Shown here one piece after another: positions 49,859 to 60,896 of a DNA stretch of 64,000 nucleotides. The stretch is from Cyanidiococcus yangmingshanensis. Taxonomy: Eukaryota > Rhodophyta > Bangiophyceae > Cyanidiales > Cyanidiaceae. The stretch lies in contig VWRR01000011.1 of assembly GCA_013995675.1 (NCBI GenBank), positions 310,001-374,000 of the forward strand, in the 5' to 3' direction. Made by a program: the position numbers and the translations under genes. How positions within the stretch are numbered: the stretch's first letter is position 1; the number at the start of each line of letters is the position of its first letter. The notes under the pieces are model-generated. The model was not told the origin of the DNA, ran no database searches, and saw only the letters and a list, made by a program, of their open reading frames with translations.

Positions 49859-51633
49859 TCTCTTGGCAGCTCGAGTTGAAACAGATGCCGCCGGCCGCTC
49901 CAGAGAGCTCCCTGGTTCAGAGCCTTCTGCAAGTGTTCTCCGAGTCTTGCTCTTTTCCGTGCGCGTGCGCTTACTTTTCCTGCAGCGACCTCGTTCCAAG
50001 CCTCTGGTTTCTGCCGCGCTTGCTCCGCTATGGTTACCGCACAACCGCGAAACCTCCTGTTTCTCGACTGGCGTGCTGTCGGTAACTCTCGCACAGTGAC
50101 CATGTTCTCGAAGAAACTGCTTCAGTCCGCACTCTGGGGGTTCTTTCCGCCTCCTTGGTTCGCTCGTCCAATTCGATCGCTTCGCAAGGTGCAGTGACCG
50201 TGTTCCGTTCTGATGGTAAGCGCTCTCTCCGAGTCGCTGTCTGTCTCCGCCCTCTTGCCATCGACCCCAGGAACACGCCCTCGCTCTCACTGTCAGCTCA
50301 CCGGAGCGCGTTGCCGTAAATTGGCAGCCACCCAGTGAGGTATTCAGTCCGGAAGAGGAGGCCTATGGACGTCGTCACCGCGTTGTGACCTTGAAAACAA
50401 CTGGCTATGTCACAACATGTGAAGTCACAACGTACGGCGCCGTTCTGCTCCTGCGCATGACCAGAGTTGAGCGTGCTTTTCGATTCCAAATGCGGTCATC
50501 GGGGTGGTGGCAAGCACGCGCTTTCCACGGTCGTGGCGCGACAGACGGAGCGAGTCATCGTTCCGGTTTCGTGCGGTCTACTCGGATCTGTTCTGCGCGA
50601 CGTTATTGAAAAGATCGTAAGAGCCTCGCTGCTGATGGAGATCCAGAAAATTTCGTGTTTTATGTTCAAGCACTGCAGTTGGAATGATTGAGATCAGAGT
50701 ATTATGCCTTGTTGAGGATGATGCGAGCGCACCTAGGTGGCGTATGCGCCCTCTGCGCCGGTATTGGCTGCGAGTCAGACGCGATCTATTCGCAATACTG
50801 ATACATTGTCATGAAGCTTTCGATTCCTTGAAAGAGCTTATGTCTATTTTCTGTGCGCTCCGCGGTGCTGGCGCTCTGCTGCAAACTCATCAAATAGGGA
50901 GGGAATACAAACGCTAGTGATCACTGCGTGCTATGGTTATGGATGGGCAAGACGGCTTTCTGGCAAGATTTCGAGCGTTTCTAGCGAATTGCGAACCGAT
51001 ACAGTGTCCGAGAATAAGCCCGCGCCGGGGCGAGTCGTCTGGGACCGCATTTACAGGTGCGTCCAGGTCCGGACAACGGTCAATTTCAGAGACATGTTCG
51101 TCGACGGCAGTGAACTGAGTCGCGCTTTCGCCCGGTACTGGAGAAATCGATAGGCCATCCAACGCTTCTGGTTGTCGCAGGGCACGTTCATGCTATGTGG
51201 ATCAGAATGATCCTAAAACATTTGGCGATAACATTGCAGATTGGCCAAGTCAATGAGGTCAACGTTTTTGCTGAGATGATATGGTGTTCTGCGCCCAGTA
51301 CAATATGGATGTTTCGCTGCAGCGGTGTCTAGAAGCGGATTCGCGCTGTCACATCTCCACGTCCTCCAGAAAACTCTTGCCAAGCACAGACGACATCTTG
51401 ATATAATGCGCACATCATCATGCTGTGACAAATTCGACGAAACTCCTTGCAAAAGATTCATTTCGGAGCATCTTTCGATTCGGCCACAATGTGTCGCAAC
51501 CCAGGTGACTCGAACTACTAAAGTGATTTACTTTTCAGGGTCGGACTCTTTCTTTTCGGCAAGTTCACGGAGCAATGAGGCGCGTTTTCGTCGAGACTGC
51601 ATCGTCTCTTGCGCAACGGCTGAGCCTCGCGTC
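49859..51633. other. Intergenic, nothing recognised
   Basis: About 1.8 kb. The first ~430 bp is an open, basic extension of the HECT ligase frame and may be coding if the true start lies upstream or in another frame. From 50291 on, A+T content is higher and only short frames occur. Confidence 0.5.
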
Positions 51634-52860
51634 TCACTGAGTGGTCCGTGCTTGAAAAACGCCAAGTCGGGAGGACTCATGGTCCCGCGAAGTGGTGGAG
51701 CCGCGCGCTCTAGAAGCCCGACTATCGGTGTGGGCGCTGGGTTCAGCCTTCAGAAGGGCGTCCTGTACCAGAGCCTCTACACGGGCTATTGTACGGGTCA
51801 CATGCAGCCGGCGAACATTGCTATTGCGATTCCATAATAGGCGAGTAAGGAGTCGCAAATAGGCGACGCGTTCTTCTGGAGACAGACCATATCGCTCCGC
51901 ATGGTGTAGCAAGTCAACAAGAATATAGAGGAAGCTTGCATAGTTGGATACAACTGGCAAAACGCGAACGCGCTTGGTTCCATATGCTGAAACGCTACTT
52001 CTGCCGCCTGGAGCAGGTATCGCTCCAGATGGTCCGCTCGAGCTGGTGGCCTCGGCTCCCTCCACGAAGAAGTTGGACGATAGCAGCACAAAAGGCATGT
52101 AGCTACCGATGAAGGGATTTGCACTCGCTGCGTCATCTCTGCGAACGAGTACCAGGCTCTGCTTCCGAGGGAGAAAGGCCTCGATACCGAGAATCTTTGT
52201 ATTAAATCCTCCCCGCTTGAGCGAGGAGATACGTCCAAAAAGGAAGCGTGGCTTTCCTTGATTGAGCTCGTTCTCTTGCTCATCCGCCGCTGGCGGCTCT
52301 AAAAGTCGGTAACGCTCGGCCATGAGCAGTGGCTTGTAGTATTGTCCGGAATAGTCCAGCACCGGCTCTTGGAAATCGTCCTCTATTGCAATCAGTGGCA
52401 TGATAACTTCGTCCCCGACTTTACCCTCGCCGAGGATCTCTGCTGGCAGAAAAGGCACCTCCCGTTTTAAGCCAAAGTCCACTCGGATGTATGGTAACTG
52501 GGCGGATACGACTCGACCGCGTAAGAGGGTTCCCCGCCCGAGCTCCGCTGCGAGAGGCGAGCTCTCAAACAGTGTCGGAAAGTCACTTTGGTCACTTGTC
52601 TCAGGCCGGGATGGAGTGGCGCTATCCGTTTGCTCTGATTCGTTCCCTAATGCAGAAGATTCGCTCGGTGATGTTGATGATCGCTCGATCGTCTTCGCTT
52701 GAAGCAAGCGCTCTCCCGTTGCGTCGACAGGCAGCCCAGTGTTGTTGCTACATAGCCTCCTTCTGGTGAAAGCTCCAACTGCATTTTGAGTGCTCCAGCG
52801 TTCTACACCCCAAGAACTTGCCCGTGAGTAAATCGAGGCAACAATACGAACCAAAGACAT
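51634..52860 (-). CDS. S1-domain RNA-binding protein, probably mitochondrial ribosome (bS1m-like)
   Basis: 408 residues from the ATG at 52860, which opens with a textbook amphipathic presequence (MSLVRIVASIYSRASSWGVE, then FTRRRLCSNN); upstream only a GTG. Two S1-type OB folds: GTLLRGRVVSAQLPYIRVDF with GLKREVPFLPAEI, and FLFGRISSLKRGGFNTKILG with IEAFLPRKQSL. The segment FPTLFESSPLAAELGRG before the first fold recalls the start of mitoribosomal MRPS28 (bS1m). The C-terminal third is helical and basic, ending in a polar tail. RNA binding is well supported by the S1 folds; membership in the small mitoribosomal subunit is inferred from targeting and that short resemblance. Confidence 0.6.
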   Translation of the reverse strand: MSLVRIVASIYSRASSWGVERWSTQNAVGAFTRRRLCSNNTGLPVDATGERLLQAKTIERSSTSPSESSALGNESEQTDSATPSRPETSDQSDFPTLFESSPLAAELGRGTLLRGRVVSAQLPYIRVDFGLKREVPFLPAEILGEGKVGDEVIMPLIAIEDDFQEPVLDYSGQYYKPLLMAERYRLLEPPAADEQENELNQGKPRFLFGRISSLKRGGFNTKILGIEAFLPRKQSLVLVRRDDAASANPFIGSYMPFVLLSSNFFVEGAEATSSSGPSGAIPAPGGRSSVSAYGTKRVRVLPVVSNYASFLYILVDLLHHAERYGLSPEERVAYLRLLTRLLWNRNSNVRRLHVTRTIARVEALVQDALLKAEPSAHTDSRASRARGSTTSRDHESSRLGVFQARTTQ

Positions 52861-53423
52861 GGACCGCAAACGGCCAGAAGCAGGCAACCACCAACGGAAC
52901 GAGCGGGTGCACACGCGTTTCTACAATGCTGTGCCAGATAACACCGGTGCACAGGCAACCCGAATGCACCGATCACCTGGTGCTGAGGAAAGTCAAGGTT
53001 AGTTGACCTGCACAAATGCTTGCGGCCCTCGACGTCGTTCGCACTGATGAGTGTTTCGTATTCGGCAGCTGTTTCCGTTCGGAGTACCTCGATGTGGACG
53101 AAAGAGGGATTGTGTGGGGCGTGGATTCAACCAAACTCCTCTGCGCGACAATGCTCTGCGATGCAAGCATGCAAGAGCACAGCGGCTTTTCGCAAGCACT
53201 GGATTGTTTATAGATCATCTGCATCTGAGAGAACTGTCACCAAGAATACGACGTTGATGGACTTGTTTGAGCAACGAATGCAAGGTTGCTCGAGCATCGA
53301 ACAGGTTCGTGCGAGTGTTGTTACGCGCCAGCCTCTGTCCGATCAAAATTGTCGCCGGACCAGGGATCCGAAGCAGTTGTTTTCAGACACGAGTGGCTTT
53401 CCTGAGCACCCGCAATCAGAACC
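52861..53423. other. Intergenic, nothing recognised
   Basis: About 560 bp between the divergent S1-protein and NDUFA2 genes. Overlapping short frames on both strands at 53000-53220; no motif. Confidence 0.5.
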
Positions 53424-53756
53424 ATGGCCTGGATAGCTCGTCTCTCCCACGTGTTCCATGAGCTGCGATTGATATACAGCGCTCAGGATGCATCTTCAGC
53501 TGGTGCGCGGCGCTTCCTGGAAAAGCACTATTCGCTTATCAAGGAGCTGAACCCAGGGCTACCGTTTTACGTGCGCCCTTTCGACGCCGTTCGTGAGCCG
53601 TACCTCACGGCACGTCTCCATGACGGCAACTACGTAACCCGCGAGCTCACTGGCTTGGAAGCAGACTCAGTTTTGGGTCAGCTGCGAGAGCTAACGGAGA
53701 CAGCGCAGCCGCTCGATTCGACGGCGCGAAGACGCCAACTTGCTGATATTATCTGA
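53424..53756 (+). CDS. NDUFA2: Complex I accessory subunit NDUFA2 (B8)
   Basis: 110 residues, close to the usual ~100. The L51/S25/CI-B8 thioredoxin-like fold is recognisable: LSHVFHELRLIYSAQDASSA, GARRFLEKHYSLIKELNPGL, PFYVRP, then EPYLTARLHDGNYVTRELTG and a C-terminal helix beginning ADSVLGQLREL. NDUFA2 sits on the matrix arm of mitochondrial NADH:ubiquinone oxidoreductase near the N-module. It lacks a cleavable presequence, as is normal for this subunit. Confidence 0.85.
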   Translation: MAWIARLSHVFHELRLIYSAQDASSAGARRFLEKHYSLIKELNPGLPFYVRPFDAVREPYLTARLHDGNYVTRELTGLEADSVLGQLRELTETAQPLDSTARRRQLADII

Positions 53757-54804
53757 AGCGTGCGAGGATACCATCGCCCATGTTGGCAGGATCCACACGC
53801 ATCGGTTAAACTGGCGATCGAGACACTCCGCTTGATTGGCTGGACATAGTTCGCGGCATCAGTATTGGAGAGCGGCGCCTGTGCTGGTATTCCGGCGTAC
53901 ACGGCGAGTGTCGAGCGTGTTGCGCCATCGATCACGCTCAAGTTCGCCTTGTATACACGGATGCTGGCACTTGCGCACCTGGTGCGTGCTCATGGTACTT
54001 GGTGTGCAGAATGGCTGTTTGGACCTACGAAGTGGCAGCGGTGGTGCAATTTTAGGAAACTGGAACGGACGCTGTTGCACGGTGTGTTCTGACTTGAACT
54101 CCGCCCATTGTAGCTGCGACACCAAAGTTTCCTGAACCAAAAAAGCTCTCGCAAGTTAAGGACCTGCAGTTGGTACGGGGCGCAAATCCTGGAAGAATTC
54201 GGCAGGATATAGGCGGCTCCTCAGAGGCCAAATGAAACCTTCTGATATGCCTCCAGCCGCAGGGGGTCCACTACGTCTGGGTGTTCTGCATCCCTTGCAT
54301 GCATAAAGAATGAGCATCTGGTGCACAAGCACGCAACCCCAAAGGTTGGGCTTTTGGACTTGTAGGTGAATTCATGGCTTTGGCACCGCCTGGCGCTTCC
54401 ATTTGCGCTTGCAATTCCTGTGAAACTTTTCAATGCCGCTGGGACCTGAATTTGGCCACAATATTGGGCGAAACATAACCGGCGCGATTGTCTCTTTCCA
54501 TCCGCGCTTGCGTCACGCGTCTGTATGTACAAGTCATGCTTTCACTTACAAGCAACCAAGTCTAGGTTCGAACAAGCTTTGATCCCTCTTTGAAGGCCAC
54601 AGCGACGAGGCGATCGCTTGGAACGGGAGTTATGATGCGACTGGTATGACAGCCCCAGGGGACAATTTCAGATTCATTTGCATTCCATGTGTTTCGGCAT
54701 GCGACACATTGCTGTTTTCATGGGCGGGTAGGCGTCAAGCTCATGCGTAGACGGCATGCCTGGTCATTGCCCGACCAGAGTCAGCTCCAAGTTCGCCCCC
54801 AATA
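53757..54804. other. Intergenic, nothing recognised
   Basis: About 1 kb between convergent NDUFA2 and GPN2 genes. Only short frames. Confidence 0.5.
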
Positions 54805-55891
54805 TTAGTGCTCTCGTTCCTCACCATCCCTTTTCGGCATGCTTCGCGAAGACAAAATGTTGGCCATATCGCGATCAATGTAGCAGTAGCCAGAAGCACG
54901 ATCGGCTTGCTCCAGAACCTGTAAAAGTGAAGGCGGATCGAATACACTGACCGACAGAAAGCGCACCAACCCATAGTCATCAAGGAGTTCTGCAACTGCT
55001 CGGCTCAAGGCGGCACTCGGTGTATTATCTGCAGGAGCCAGTGTGAGAAGATCTTCCCCTTCTGCATAAACGTCGAGTTGGTAGAGAGTGTTCGTCTGCA
55101 AAAAGCCTTCCGTTGCACTTTCTGCAGCCTCGTAGTCTGTTGCATAGTGGACTCTCGACGCGCTCAAAAGCGCTATCAAGATCAGCCACATGCCGATCGT
55201 ATTCAGCTTGAAACAAATCGGATTTTGTCAAGACATTGACATGGGGGAGCCCTATATTCAACATCGTCATCAACGCGATGAGCGAGGCCGAGAGGAATTT
55301 GCCTGTATCCATGCAGTACTGGGCGTCGATCAGATTCACAACAACAGCACGAAGATCGAGGCCCGACGCGTTGCGGCCGCGTGTCGTCAATTGGCGTAAG
55401 ATGTCGCGAGTGGCGTTGTGGTGTGCGTAAAGCTCAACTTGACCGGGCATGTCGATGATGATATAATCCACCCACGAGCCGGTGTTGGACCCATCGTTGG
55501 AGCTATGGTCTCGGCCTTGGTCGCGACGTGTATCGCCAGCCGGAGTATGGTCGAGGGACTCGTTTCCACTTTGGTGAAACTCAACCAGCGCTCGCTCTAG
55601 CCAATCAATATTTTCTAGCAGGTACTCCATGCAGTACATGAGCGCCCCATTGGGGCCGAGATGGAAGCGCTCCATCGCAGCGTTACTTACCACGAGCTCA
55701 CGGATGTCGATATCTGGCTCGTACGGCAACGTCTCGGTTCCGCCGATGGCAGGATCCAGGTTTATCAGGACATGTCTCCGACCGATAGAGCGCAATAGTC
55801 GCGAAACTGCTGCACAGTAGGTGCTTTTCCCGCTGCCTGGAGGACCCACAACAATCTGAGCAAACAACGGTCGCGACTTGCCAGAGGCCAT
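54805..55891 (-). CDS. GPN2: GPN-loop GTPase 2 (one +1 frame break)
   Basis: Cytosolic GTPase of the GPN/XAB1 group, needed for assembly and nuclear import of RNA polymerase II and III. Start at the ATG at 55891, which leads directly into AQIVVGPPGSGKSTYC (P-loop). Then INLDPAIGGTETLPYEPDID, the family-defining loop HLGPNGALMYCMEYL, IIIDMPGQVELY as G3, and VNVLTKSDLF as G4. The N-terminal frame runs to about VADLDSAFERV; the second frame resumes near HYATDYEAAESATEG and ends with DDYGLVRFLSVSVFDPPSLL, EQADRASGYCYID, which matches the GPN2 C-terminus. The +1 break lies near 55145-55165. A ~30-residue polar insert (around SLDHTPAGDTRRDQGRDHSS) precedes G3 and makes the protein longer than the human one. 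Confidence 0.92.
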
Positions 55892-56413
55892 AAAACTTTC
55901 AAGAAACAAACCACGCTCTGTGACCCCGACCGACGAAAAAGAGAGGAGTTTGTGTGTATCAGTCCAATTCCTCCATATTCCGTGGGAGTAACAAACAATT
56001 TACCGACAGAGCGCTCGCGACCAGTCAAGATTGTAAACTCGTACTGTTGTCTCGATAAAACGCGAGAACGGGCACCGAGCGCCTCGAGTCCTAAGGCAGT
56101 CCTTTTAGGAACCGAGTGAGGCGCACCTTGACAAACTATGTCAAGTGATGCTCGAGTGACAACTCCAATGCGCCGTCCGCTGTGCGAGCTTCCCAGAGTG
56201 CTGTGCAAGTGGGGCTTGCGTACTGCGCTGACTTGCGCACGCCAACTGGGCTTGAACAGGAATCCACTTGGGCAATATTGTTTCATTTTGGACGCTCTGA
56301 TGGGCCGCGCCACCGGCGGCGCCACGGCGCGTACCTAACGCTGTATAGTCGTTCATTCGTAGCTTTCGGTGTTGTGCGTCTACGCTGAACAGCGGACCGT
56401 CAAACCAGCATTA
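55892..56413. other. Shared upstream region of divergent GPN2 and uS8 genes
   Basis: About 520 bp. A 186-codon minus-strand frame crosses it and overlaps the GPN2 start in another frame; it has no recognisable motif. No named promoter element. Confidence 0.45.
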
Positions 56414-56806
56414 ATGACTCGGGTCAACGTCCTCGCGGATGCGCTTAAAAGCATTACGAACGCTGAGAAAAGAGGCAAACGCCAGGTCATGATCCGCCCG
56501 GCAAGCAAGGTAATTATCCGAGTGTTGCGCTTGCTGCAGCGTGAGGGCTACATAGGCGAGTTCACGTACGTCGATGACCACCGTTCTGGCAAGATCGTGG
56601 TTCAGCTTACCGGCCGTCTGAACAAGGTGGCAGTGATCTCCCCAAGATACGATATAACGATCAAGGACGTGCAAAAGTGGTGCGATGCCCTGCTGCCCTC
56701 AAAACTCTTCGGGGGCCTGATCTGTACGACAAGTGCCGGGATAATGAACGATGCGGAGATGCGACGACGCCACGTCGGTGGAAAATTGATCGGATTCTAC
56801 TACTGA
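56414..56806 (+). CDS. RPS15A: 40S ribosomal protein uS8 (RPS15A)
   Basis: 130 residues from the ATG at 56414, exactly the family length; the 15 codons upstream are dropped. The sequence follows eukaryotic uS8 throughout: [73 protein letters not shown], and a C-terminus [20 protein letters not shown] ending in [10 protein letters not shown] structural protein that binds the central domain of 18S rRNA. Confidence 0.98.
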   Translation: MTRVNVLADALKSITNAEKRGKRQVMIRPASKVIIRVLRLLQREGYIGEFTYVDDHRSGKIVVQLTGRLNKVAVISPRYDITIKDVQKWCDALLPSKLFGGLICTTSAGIMNDAEMRRRHVGGKLIGFYY

Positions 56807-56969
56807 GCGCGGCCGTGGGTTCCCTTCGCCCCACTGCAAAGCAAGGCCTACCTCTCCAGTGGAGCGCGAAAAAATATGTCCAAGGAAGTTCGCTAGTGTT
56901 TGCGCGGTTTATGCTGAAGCGCTCTATGCATACGAAGCGTAAACGAGTCGCATCGACAGAAGCTTCGCC

Positions 56970-58463
56970 CTAAGTGCCAGCTATGTTAGAGATGGAATTA
57001 TCTCGAAGTAAAAAGGCTAGATCTGCCGGTGGCTCGTGGGCAACTGCGCACCACGACTCGTGTCCGTACTTTTCGGCAATACTCCGAAGTTGGACGGTTT
57101 GACCAGAAGCCAGTCGAATATCGGATGTCTCACTGCAGAGGCATTGTTGCCAGAGACGGATCATTCTCGTGGCTGCGAACTGGATTTCGCCACTTTCTCG
57201 GGGGTTCTGAATGCCATGAAAAGCGCAAGAGAGCGTCGCCGGCCAATCAAGTCCGGAGGCGATCCAGACTGCAGCGGCGGCGCGGAAACTCGGCGGGACG
57301 CGTACGCAAAGATGATAGTCGACAAGCGCGAGCTCACAAAGGAAGAGCGCAGCGCTAGCATGCTCCCGATCGAGGCCGGCCAGGCCAGCATAACGACGCC
57401 AAAAGGGCAGTGCAGTGGCATCGCAAAGCTCGAAATTCAACCCTTGCAACAGCTGGGATTCCATCAGCTTCATCTGAGTACGGGTATATGTTTCCGCGCT
57501 TATGAATACAAAGTCATCCAGAAGAGGAACGGTAATTTCCTCAACTTTGGCAGCAACTAGCATGCAGGTCATCCCGAGCAACTGTAGAACCTCTCGTGCA
57601 ACCGGTTGCAACGAGAGGTAGCGGTCTAGATAACACACGGAGAGATGAAGCGTTTCGTTGCTGAGCTGAAATTCACCGGCAACTTCCACAAGCCAGTCAA
57701 TGAGAATCGCTCGCATTCGCGTATTAATCTGCGGTTCCTGGAGCGACTCTATATAGTCGATTCGTGGCCTCCGTCTAGATTCCAAATTTTGCAAGGTCTC
57801 GTAAATTTCCTTGGTCACCTCGGCACAGCAATGTACAGCCATATTGGTTAAATGCAGCTCTGCTGGATCGGAGAGTGGGTCGGAGGCGACCGTCTCTGCC
57901 GCGAAGAGGGCATTGACGCCTTGCGCTTGTGAATCTCGACAGAAATGCCATGAGCCCGCAATCGGACATCGAGCAGTCAGCGTCTCGTCTGGCTCAGGAA
58001 TCCCCTCGGCGTCGATGCTCGTCGGGAATCCTCCACGCGGAGCTTCCTCCAGAGCTCGTGCCGTTGGGGTGCCTATCCTCGGATGCGGAGACTTGGCATT
58101 CGCTGGCGTTCCTCGATCCAGTGCGCATGACGTATCCTCCACGGTCGGTGCGCGAATGGCTTCCGTGCGCTGGCGCCATCGCGTGGAACGCGCTCCTGGC
58201 AGAGGCAGAACACGCTCTATCTCTCGCGACAATGAGTCTGGTGTCGTTGCAGCGCAACTCATTTTTTTGCCTTCCGTGGAGACACTGCTTAATTGGTTCA
58301 TCGAAATCGTTATTTGCGTGCCAGAGAGCTCCGCAGCCAACGAGCCAGAGCCCTCTGGCCAAATTGGCTTTGGCTCCTGACTGCACTCGACCACGCTCGA
58401 TCCGGTGGCTTGGCGGCTGGCTTTCCCACGCCTCGGTTCTCGCCGAGCCCTGGACAGCTTCAT
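56970..58463 (-). CDS. A-type mitotic cyclin
   Basis: 497 residues from the ATG at 58463. The N-terminal ~210 residues are disordered and basic/Ser-rich. The cyclin box begins near residue 235: RMRAILIDWLVEVAGEFQLS, NETLHLSVCYLDRYLSLQPV, then LQLLGMTCMLVAAKVEEITV and FVFISAETYTRTQMKLMESQ, followed by the second cyclin fold (LQGLNFELCDATALPFWRRY). The MRAILIDWLVEV and TYTR features favour cyclin A over B. It would activate a CDK for S and G2/M phases. A degradation box is not obvious. Convergent with uS8, 163 bp apart. A 418-codon frame runs over its N-terminal half in another minus frame and is treated as a shadow. Confidence 0.9.
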   Translation of the reverse strand: MKLSRARREPRRGKASRQATGSSVVECSQEPKPIWPEGSGSLAAELSGTQITISMNQLSSVSTEGKKMSCAATTPDSLSREIERVLPLPGARSTRWRQRTEAIRAPTVEDTSCALDRGTPANAKSPHPRIGTPTARALEEAPRGGFPTSIDAEGIPEPDETLTARCPIAGSWHFCRDSQAQGVNALFAAETVASDPLSDPAELHLTNMAVHCCAEVTKEIYETLQNLESRRRPRIDYIESLQEPQINTRMRAILIDWLVEVAGEFQLSNETLHLSVCYLDRYLSLQPVAREVLQLLGMTCMLVAAKVEEITVPLLDDFVFISAETYTRTQMKLMESQLLQGLNFELCDATALPFWRRYAGLAGLDREHASAALFLCELALVDYHLCVRVPPSFRAAAAVWIASGLDWPATLSCAFHGIQNPRESGEIQFAATRMIRLWQQCLCSETSDIRLASGQTVQLRSIAEKYGHESWCAVAHEPPADLAFLLRDNSISNIAGT

Positions 58464-59073
58464 TGACTATAACTTGCGCCTTGTCCGCCCTGACCGGTCT
58501 AAAAAAGTCCAGTCGCGAGTGAGCCGCGCTTTCTGCGGAAGCTGTTGCGAACAGGTCAACGGGCCACGTGAGGCGATCTGGCCTGTATCTCGCTATGTGC
58601 AAGCCAACCTGAAGCCACAGTTTGCCGGAAGCGTGCGTCGGCACCACCTCAGAAAAGTTTCCAGAACCAAAGCGTCCCGGTGTGAGGTAGGCTTCCGGCC
58701 AGGTTGCAGCCCCGGCTCGAACGCGGAGCGGGAGAGGCGCGAAGGCGCGCAGTACCCGGGCGCGTATCCTAGCCAAGCTTGCGCGCAATGACCATGGCGC
58801 CTTCGGTTTCGATCTTGGCGCGCGGCTCGGCCGAGACGCAGATCGGTATTCGCGGCCAGTGGCGCGGACGCATGCGTCAGCGATCGGACGGGGACAGCTT
58901 TCACCGATCGCGGCCGTGCCAGTGATGCTGAGACCGATGACAGCGCCGTGCGGCAACCCGATCCAACAGTGAAGCGAATGCGTAGCGATGCGGGCGCCGC
59001 GTTCTACTTTGCACCATTCCTCGAGGAGACAACTCGGCCGTGCGAGGCCCCGTAGAAGACATCGAATGCTTTG
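58464..59073. other. Shared upstream region of divergent cyclin and UMP/CMP kinase genes
   Basis: About 610 bp, G+C-rich, crossed by long frames on several strands that look like composition artefacts. Nothing recognised. Confidence 0.45.
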
Positions 59074-59869
59074 ATGTTCGCGCACACGCTCCCGAGAAAG
59101 ATTGGAACCTCCGTGGGGAGCGCAGGCCAAGACGGGAGGGTGTGTGTCGTCGGCGCAGACCTGTGCCGCTGCCCCAGAAGAAGGGCCAGTAACCCGCACC
59201 AACGCAACGCTTGGCGAGCCTGTACTGTGCTGCAGCAGACGCACCGGCAACTAGGGCTCGGAACTGTGCAAAAGCGAAAACCTTGGCCTCCAACGGTTTT
59301 TGTGCTTGGCGGACCAGGTTCAGGCAAGGGCACCCAGTGCAAACGGCTGGCAGAGGAGTTGAACTGGGCAACAGTTTGCGTCGGTGAGCTTCTTCGAGAG
59401 GAGGCGACGTTGCGATGTAATGAGCCACGCGGCGCTTATCTAGAGCACCTTCTTAGCAGAGGTGAAATTGTGCCGGGGCATATTACGCTTGAGCTGCTGC
59501 TAGAGCGCTGTGCATCCTTCGCCGAAGAGCTGTTGCGGCATTCTCGTCGACGGGTTCCCTCGAGCGCTCGACCAGGCAGAGGCCTTTGAACGTGACGCTG
59601 GGACCTCGTGTGCTTTTGCGGTCTACTTTGCATGTAGCGAGGAAATCTTGGTCGAACGCCTCTTGGAAAGAGGGCGTACAGGCAAACGAACGGATGATAA
59701 TTTGGAAACGATTCGACGGCGCCTGCTGACATTTTACAAAACCAGCATGCCGGTCATTGAACGATATCGAGAGCTAGGGAAGCTTGTAGAGATCAACGCA
59801 GACGTTGATATTGATGCTGTATATGCACAAGTGCGTCAGGAATTCGCGATTCGTGGATTCAGCCCGTAA
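59074..59869 (+). CDS. UMP/CMP kinase of the adenylate kinase family (one +1 frame break)
   Basis: Phosphorylates UMP and CMP with ATP. From the ATG at 59074 a basic, Cys/Arg-containing leader of ~65 residues may target an organelle. Then FVLGGPGSGKGTQCKRLAEE (P-loop), VCVGELLREEATL, GEIVPGHITLELL. The next frame has ILVDGFPRALDQAEAFERD, VYFACSEEILVERLLERGRT with GKRTDDN (LID region of the short UMP/CMP type), KTSMPVIERYRELGKLVEIN, and a normal C-terminus. DGFPR and the short LID place it with UMP/CMP kinases rather than long adenylate kinases. Dropping one G near 59537 joins the frames as LLR-ILVDGFPR. Confidence 0.88.
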
Positions 59870-60120
59870 CTTTACTTTCATCTAAAGATGCGAACGATGG
59901 ATTTGTCCATGGATGCCAAGTGGTGCTAAAGCCGCTGAAGCATGATCTACGCAGTGAGCATCTTCAGCTCGAGATGCTTGCATGCGCCAAACTCGAACAG
60001 AGGCATTTTGCTATAGAATATGCCCCGTTTTCGGGACTGTTCTAGAGGTTCGGACCTGTGACAAAAGCAACCAGCCTGCGCAGCCCCGGCTCGTACGGAA
60101 CCCGCTCATAACAGCGCTGA

Positions 60121-60522
60121 TTACTTTTTCGCCTTGGATCCAGAGCCGGCTCCGCCACTCTGCTGACGTGTCTTGATCTCCTTCAGGGCTGCTGCTCGGG
60201 CAGCAGTTCGTACTTGCGGCCGTTGTGACTGCCGTTTGGCCCTTAGCACTTCAATAGAGGCACCCTCTACTGGCTTCTGTACAGTCTTCACCGCACGCCT
60301 TCTAGTGCGCTTTTTCTCCTGTTCCTCCTGGCCCTTGCGGTTCAGCCGCCTGTAGATGTACGTCCAGTTTAGAGACGCCGGCTTTCGACGCATGTGAAAG
60401 GAGGACTTGCACTTGAGGCTCGCAAAGACGAAAACCTTTCCGTCTGAACGAACAAACGTCGATCCATGCCCTGGATAAATTCGAAAACCAGAAAAGTTGC
60501 AAATCTGTGTGCGCACCACCAT
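60121..60522 (-). CDS. RPL24: 60S ribosomal protein eL24
   Basis: 133 residues, one clean frame from the ATG at 60522. The N-terminal zinc-ribbon-like fold is characteristic: ICNFSGFRIYPGHGSTFVRS, DGKVFVFASLKCKSSFHMRR, KPASLNWTYIYRRLNRKGQE, followed by a basic helical tail. Only two Cys of the four in archaeal eL24 are kept, as in many eukaryotes. It sits at the subunit interface of the cytosolic ribosome. Convergent with the UMP/CMP kinase, 251 bp away. Confidence 0.97.
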   Translation of the reverse strand: MVVRTQICNFSGFRIYPGHGSTFVRSDGKVFVFASLKCKSSFHMRRKPASLNWTYIYRRLNRKGQEEQEKKRTRRRAVKTVQKPVEGASIEVLRAKRQSQRPQVRTAARAAALKEIKTRQQSGGAGSGSKAKK

Positions 60523-60896
60523 GGTTCGAGCGTGCTCAGCCTTTGGTACCGCGTTGACGAACTGTAAAGCTAGCAGCTAGAATAATCTAGCGATGCCGCG
60601 CGGTCGCCGGAGGCCAAGCGATGCAAATGGACAATCACGATCATCTCAGAACAAGATTGTATACAAATGGATATTCGAGTTTCAAATCCGATTGCCTCCG
60701 TACCGACGGCCGGACGAGTCCTTGGCCGTTCGAACGAAATCGTGATACGCGCAACATCGGTGATCCCGCTGATTCGCGAGCATGCATCGGCTGACTGTGC
60801 ACCCCGAAATGCCATTATCCGTCTGTTACACCTCAGTATGTGGGGAAGTTGGAGTCTAGCCCGCGAGATGGAGTAGCGCATCACGACGGGCTTGCT
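60523..60896. other. Intergenic, nothing recognised
   Basis: About 370 bp between eL24 and the end of CAP-H2. No gene or repeat recognised. Confidence 0.5.

Noticed and set aside
55765-56325. 186-codon minus-strand frame upstream of GPN2
   Set aside because: It overlaps the GPN2 start and P-loop in another frame and has no recognisable domain.
57994-59250. 418-codon minus-strand frame with no stop
   Set aside because: It overlaps the cyclin A gene in another frame of the same strand and the UMP/CMP kinase region on the other strand. It has no domain motif and an Arg/Ser/Ala composition typical of G+C-driven shadow frames.
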